From Thuidium tamariscinum (Eukaryota; Streptophyta; Bryopsida; Hypnales; Thuidiaceae), in the NCBI GenBank assembly GCA_947034885.2, contig OX344753.2, positions 10,168,001-10,232,000 on the forward strand: a DNA stretch of 64,000 nt. Direction: 5' to 3'. Both the position numbers and the translations under genes were made by a program. A model generated the notes under the pieces. That model had not been told where the DNA came from, made no database searches, and worked only from the letters and a program-made list of their open reading frames with translations. Shown piece after piece: positions 59,941-64,000 of the stretch. How positions within the stretch are numbered: position 1 is the stretch's first letter; each line of letters starts with the position of its first letter.

Positions 59941-60859
59941 TTAACCCCTAAATGATCAACTTGCTAAATTTGGCAACATAGTAATTTTAGATATGTACAT
60001 GTACTTGGAGATTTCAACATCTTAGGCCCAAATTTTAATAGAAGGTGGGGAAAATGAATATCTTTCATGTGTACAAAAAATTATGTCATTTAGAAATACA
60101 AGTCAAAAGTTACGGCCTAATATGTTATTTTTCTTGGTAATTGGGCAGTTTGGATAGATTGATAAAAATCACTTTTTTCACAAACAAAAATTTGAAATTA
60201 AATTTTGTCATTTATGTATACATGAAAAGATTTGAATCATTGTATTTTGATCAATGTGTCAAAAGTTATGGGTTCTTTTTATTTGCGGGCAATTATGGAT
60301 TCTTTGCTCTAAAATAATCTTTGAAGTCCTTTATTTTATTTAATATTCAATATTTTTTGAAAAAAATAAAATCATAGGATGTAAATTGTTTATAACAACA
60401 TTGATTATTGGGATTGGCATTTTTCAATTTCATAAATAAATTCTTAACAATTTTGTATTTTGAATCATTTGCTACCTCTTTTTATATATTATTTTTTCCT
60501 ATATGTTGTACAATTCTAAATACTTTTATGTTTTTTAGGCAAGTATCCTACTTGGCCTCAATAATGAATCTAAAGAAGCACAAACATTTTGGACCATTTT
60601 TCATATGATTGTTGCATTTTGAAGTACAACTCCCCTACTTTCCGTAGTGTGGAAAAAAAATTTGAGCATTCAAACTCAAATATCTTGCAATCTACATAGT
60701 GAAAAACTCTGAAATTTTTTATACATGTTCACAAACTTATTTAATACAAGATCCTATAGTTACAAATAAATTAAGAAATTAAAAATTGGTATAGGTACCA
60801 AAATTGGCAATTTTTTATTAGTTTTGTAGTGAACATAGTTAAGGAACTTAAAGAGTTAA
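59941..60859. mobile_element. TTAA-flanked element, family A copy 3 (919 bp)
   Basis: Left end TTAACCCCTAAATGATCAAC, right end (reverse complement) TTAACTCTTTAAGTTCC. The interior aligns with 45005-45953 (GTTTATAACAACATTG, GGCATTTTTC). The right terminus is more diverged than in copies 1 and 2, so this copy is probably older. Confidence 0.65.
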
Positions 60860-63800
60860 GATAGAATTGAAACACATTAATTCCAATAGTGAGATTAATT
60901 TAGCAATTGTATGTGTATATATATATATATATACATACACACATACATAATGCACTTTTCACTATTTTTACTATTTCAGGAAATTTTTGGAGTGAATCAC
61001 AAAATTGTAGAAACTTTGAATCATATTTCAATCAATAAAATTACAAAATTCTTGAAGTTTTTGCTTAGAAATTCTAAAAAGAATCTCAATTCATTTACTA
61101 AATTCTTTTCAGAAAACTATTTGCAGTAAAATATTCATTAATTATATTTAAATAAACTCAAATCTTCAAAAAATATCTTTATTGAAATTAAAATTGTTTT
61201 CTGTAAGTATATTACATGTACCTTAACATATCAATTTTTTTTCAAACTCTCCAAAGTCTCAATTAGCTATGACAATTTTTGTACGTATAGGCACAAAGCA
61301 TTTTAAAAAACATCTTATATCTTTATAGTTTTAGGAATCTAGAATACCCTTTAGTCCTTCAATGATTAAGATCAACAATGTAGGATGATTATAGAGTAAA
61401 ATTTGAGAATGAGATAGCTACCATTTTGTGCTTTTGAAATTTGATATGTGCGTATCTAAGAAGGTCAATGTAGCATTCAATGGTTTATTTCAAAATTATA
61501 AGTAGAACATAAACCTCACTCTAAAAAGCCTCAAAGTTTGTTGACATTGTCAAAGAAGATTTGGAATAATATTCCTACACTACAAACATCACAATTTCAT
61601 GATCTACATTCACTACAAGAAAAAATAGTGTCCAAAACAAGATGCAAATAAATTGATCATATATTTTAATTATGTTTGTTGGTTAGGACATCATGATTGA
61701 AACAAAATAACCAATAGAATTGTGTTGAATTTTTTATGAGATTTGACCTAATTTTTAATATTCAAAATCCAAATATATATATATTGCTACAATACACCAA
61801 AAATCATCACAAAGGTAGGGTTGCCACATGAGCAAAACCACCACATAGATAAGACTATATGCAATATTTTAATTTGAAATATTAATTAAAATTTAATTTT
61901 ACAAAACTTAGCACTATATTTAAAATTGTTTTAAGGATAATTAGTAATCATTAGGTCTTTGAGTGCCTCTTACCTTGGTGTTAGAGGAGGGGAGATGACA
62001 ATCAGTCTTTATACAAGTGGGATGGTAGGAGAGAAAACAAACCATATGGGATACATATATTAGAATGAATAAGAGCTCAACTATTCATTATTAAGTTATG
62101 ATTAGAAATAGTATTAAAAGTAGAATCATTTTTTTCAAAAAGACTTTGACTAAAAAAAAGAGGGAAATCATATAAAGCTTCATCTCTGAATTTTTTTGTC
62201 ATTTTAAGTCTCCAAGAAAAAGTTGTAGATGAATTCCAAAGAAGATGTTTTAAATTGTCAAAAAATTATCCTTTCCAATTCTTCTTTGAAGTTTGTCTAT
62301 GACTTTCAATTGGAGACTCAAAATGTCAAATATACTTTTGGGAATAAAACCTTATTTGATTTCTATCTTGTTTCTATCCAAAGCTTTTTGAAAAAAATTA
62401 TTCTACTATGCCCAAATGAGGTCTAAAATTTACTTGGGGTATGTTTAATGGATTGTTGGATTCTAATTTTTCCACAATCAACACAATAAGGTCATCTTGT
62501 ATTGATTTGGGCCACCTTTTCTTGTAATGATTGTGGATTTAGGTTAAAAAAAATTCCTTATCGACCCAATATATGTGCACCAAATATTCATTTTTTGAAA
62601 TCTAATCCACTATATTTTTGTGTAGTTGAAGTAAATGAAAATAATTATATCCTATATTGATCAATGAAACAAAAATAATGTAATCTTTGACAATTTTTCT
62701 TGAAAATCACCCTTGGCTCTTTGTGGTTAAAATACAATAGTTTTGACCTTAGAATTTTGGTGGACAATTATTCTAAAAACCTACAAGGATTGTCTTCAAC
62801 AATCTAACTAACAAATCTTCTAGTTGGTTGTAATAAAATGTAATAAAGACAGAAAATTTAAACTTGAAATGGATAAAGGTGTTTAAAGATAGTTTTTGAC
62901 TTGAAACTACCAACAAGCTTTTCAAGTTAAAATTTTACCTTTATTATAAAATGATTTTTGTCTCAAAATGTTTAGGCTACAATTGAAAATGATTTGCACG
63001 ACACACTAGCATGCTTTAGATGAAAAGGATGAAAGGTTTGTTTCATTTGTATTGGATTAGAAGCAATTATTTTTCATTCAAAAGCAATGTATATGAATTA
63101 GAGAGGCATGAAGTGATCTTTAATTCAAAGAGAGGATATGGGTTGTAAAGTGTTGATTTGTACTTGATACATTAACTTTAGTGGATTTGCATGTGTCATG
63201 TAGTTTTAAAAATTGTTGTGAAAAATTTGAAACTACTCAAATTCTAGATACTCTAAGATTTTTAAAATGACCAAAATTGAAATACACTGAGGACGTTGTA
63301 AAATTTTTATCTCCTTTTGAGTTCAAACTTTAAGAACTTACATCATTTTCATCATTTTCAAAAATGTGACCTATAAATCAAACTACAAAGGCTAAAGTTT
63401 GGAACAAAATACAAATTTGTTGTTAAATATAAATTTCATAGATTTTTTAAAATTTTCATTGAATTACACAATCATGAATCATCAAAAGTCAAAATTACAC
63501 ATATATTCAAATTGACCCTAGAACCATTGGTGCCTTGTGGAAGATGAATATGAAGCACTAATAGTTGGAGAAATTGGGGCAAGAACAATCCGAGATCACC
63601 AATATTTAATAAGTATGGAAAAAGGTTTTTTCAAAGTAGAAGGCTCCAACGTTTGCCCAAGTATGATAAATTGAAGTATTTGCTTGGCAATTCAAGATTT
63701 GTAGTCATTTCTATTGCAATGCAAGCCATTGGGTATATATGAGGTTGGTTTTTAGATGGCAAAGAATTTGAGAATATCTCCCCTTGAAATTATTGGACTA

Positions 63801-64000
63801 GTTCCCAACATCACCTTGTTTTGTTTTACAGCATTGGCAATCCTTGCCATAAGCCATTGGTTATTTATATGACTGGAGAAATGAACTTGGTGAATTTAAC
63901 AACAATGACTAAAAAAAGTTGAGAGTCTATGATACAAGGAAAGTTTTACGACTTATCTTCTTTGGCATATTTGTGGTTTTAAGTACTTTTTTGATAAATA
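60860..64000. other. AT-rich intergenic DNA with a TA microsatellite
   Basis: A (TA)n tract lies at 60916-60932 followed by CATACACACATACATA. The rest shows only short frames with no family resemblance on either strand and no clear element ends. Confidence 0.5.

Noticed and set aside
60908-60960. Promoter-like TATA tract
   Set aside because: It is a simple (TA)n(CA)n microsatellite with no gene next to it.

Overview
The window looks like nuclear DNA of a green plant from the streptophyte lineage with a large, repeat-rich genome. The genes are interrupted by many spliceosomal introns. They include a DUF538 protein (a plant family), a plastid-type transketolase copy, a zeta-class glutathione transferase and a plant SUVR-type histone methyltransferase. 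The species cannot be fixed from the sequence. The low GC outside genes, the decayed transposons, and a piggyBac relic next to an 'FAENY/SDG' transposase that I otherwise associate with animals suggest a charophyte alga, bryophyte, lycophyte or fern rather than a compact seed-plant genome.

Layout. 0-7 kb: AT-rich repeats, a 338-bp foldback, a tRNA-derived SINE with target duplication, a CACTA-like MITE and a broken piggyBac transposase. 7.1-11.7 kb (+): a nearly intact four-exon, 898-codon DDE-type transposase of an FAENY/SDGCA family, with a single in-frame stop. 12.7-15.7 kb (-): a SUVR-type H3K9 methyltransferase gene with complete pre-SET, SET and post-SET parts, convergent with the transposase. 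16.1-16.9 kb (-): a coiled-coil plus RING-H2 protein. All three lie in a block of unusual composition rich in the words AGTACT and TAGTAC (about 6.8-19.4 kb). 20.9-24.9 kb (-): a hAT transposase pseudogene split by a 760-bp MITE. 26.2-29.4 kb (+): a complete ten-exon GST zeta / maleylacetoacetate isomerase gene. 31.6-32.1 kb (-): an intronless DUF538 gene. 33-46 kb: no convincing genes, but nested MITEs, most of them flanked by TTAA and so probably piggyBac-type, inserted into each other and into an older three-copy repeat whose uninterrupted copy serves as an empty site. 48.3-51.4 kb (-): a seven-exon coiled-coil gene with one or two GC-AG introns. 52.2-56.4 kb (-): a plastid transketolase pseudogene that keeps its introns but has lost the GHPG and REHAMG motifs. 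56.6-64 kb: AT-rich intergenic DNA with more TTAA elements and microsatellites.

The working genes are ordinary host housekeeping and chromatin genes: tyrosine catabolism (GSTZ), H3K9 methylation (SUVR), a possible cilium/basal-body coiled coil, and DUF538. The rest is a record of DNA-transposon activity. No retroviral or LTR element, rRNA gene, intact tRNA gene or CRISPR array was recognised. All exon boundaries were read by eye from splice sites, reading phase and remembered family consensus, so they need transcript support.
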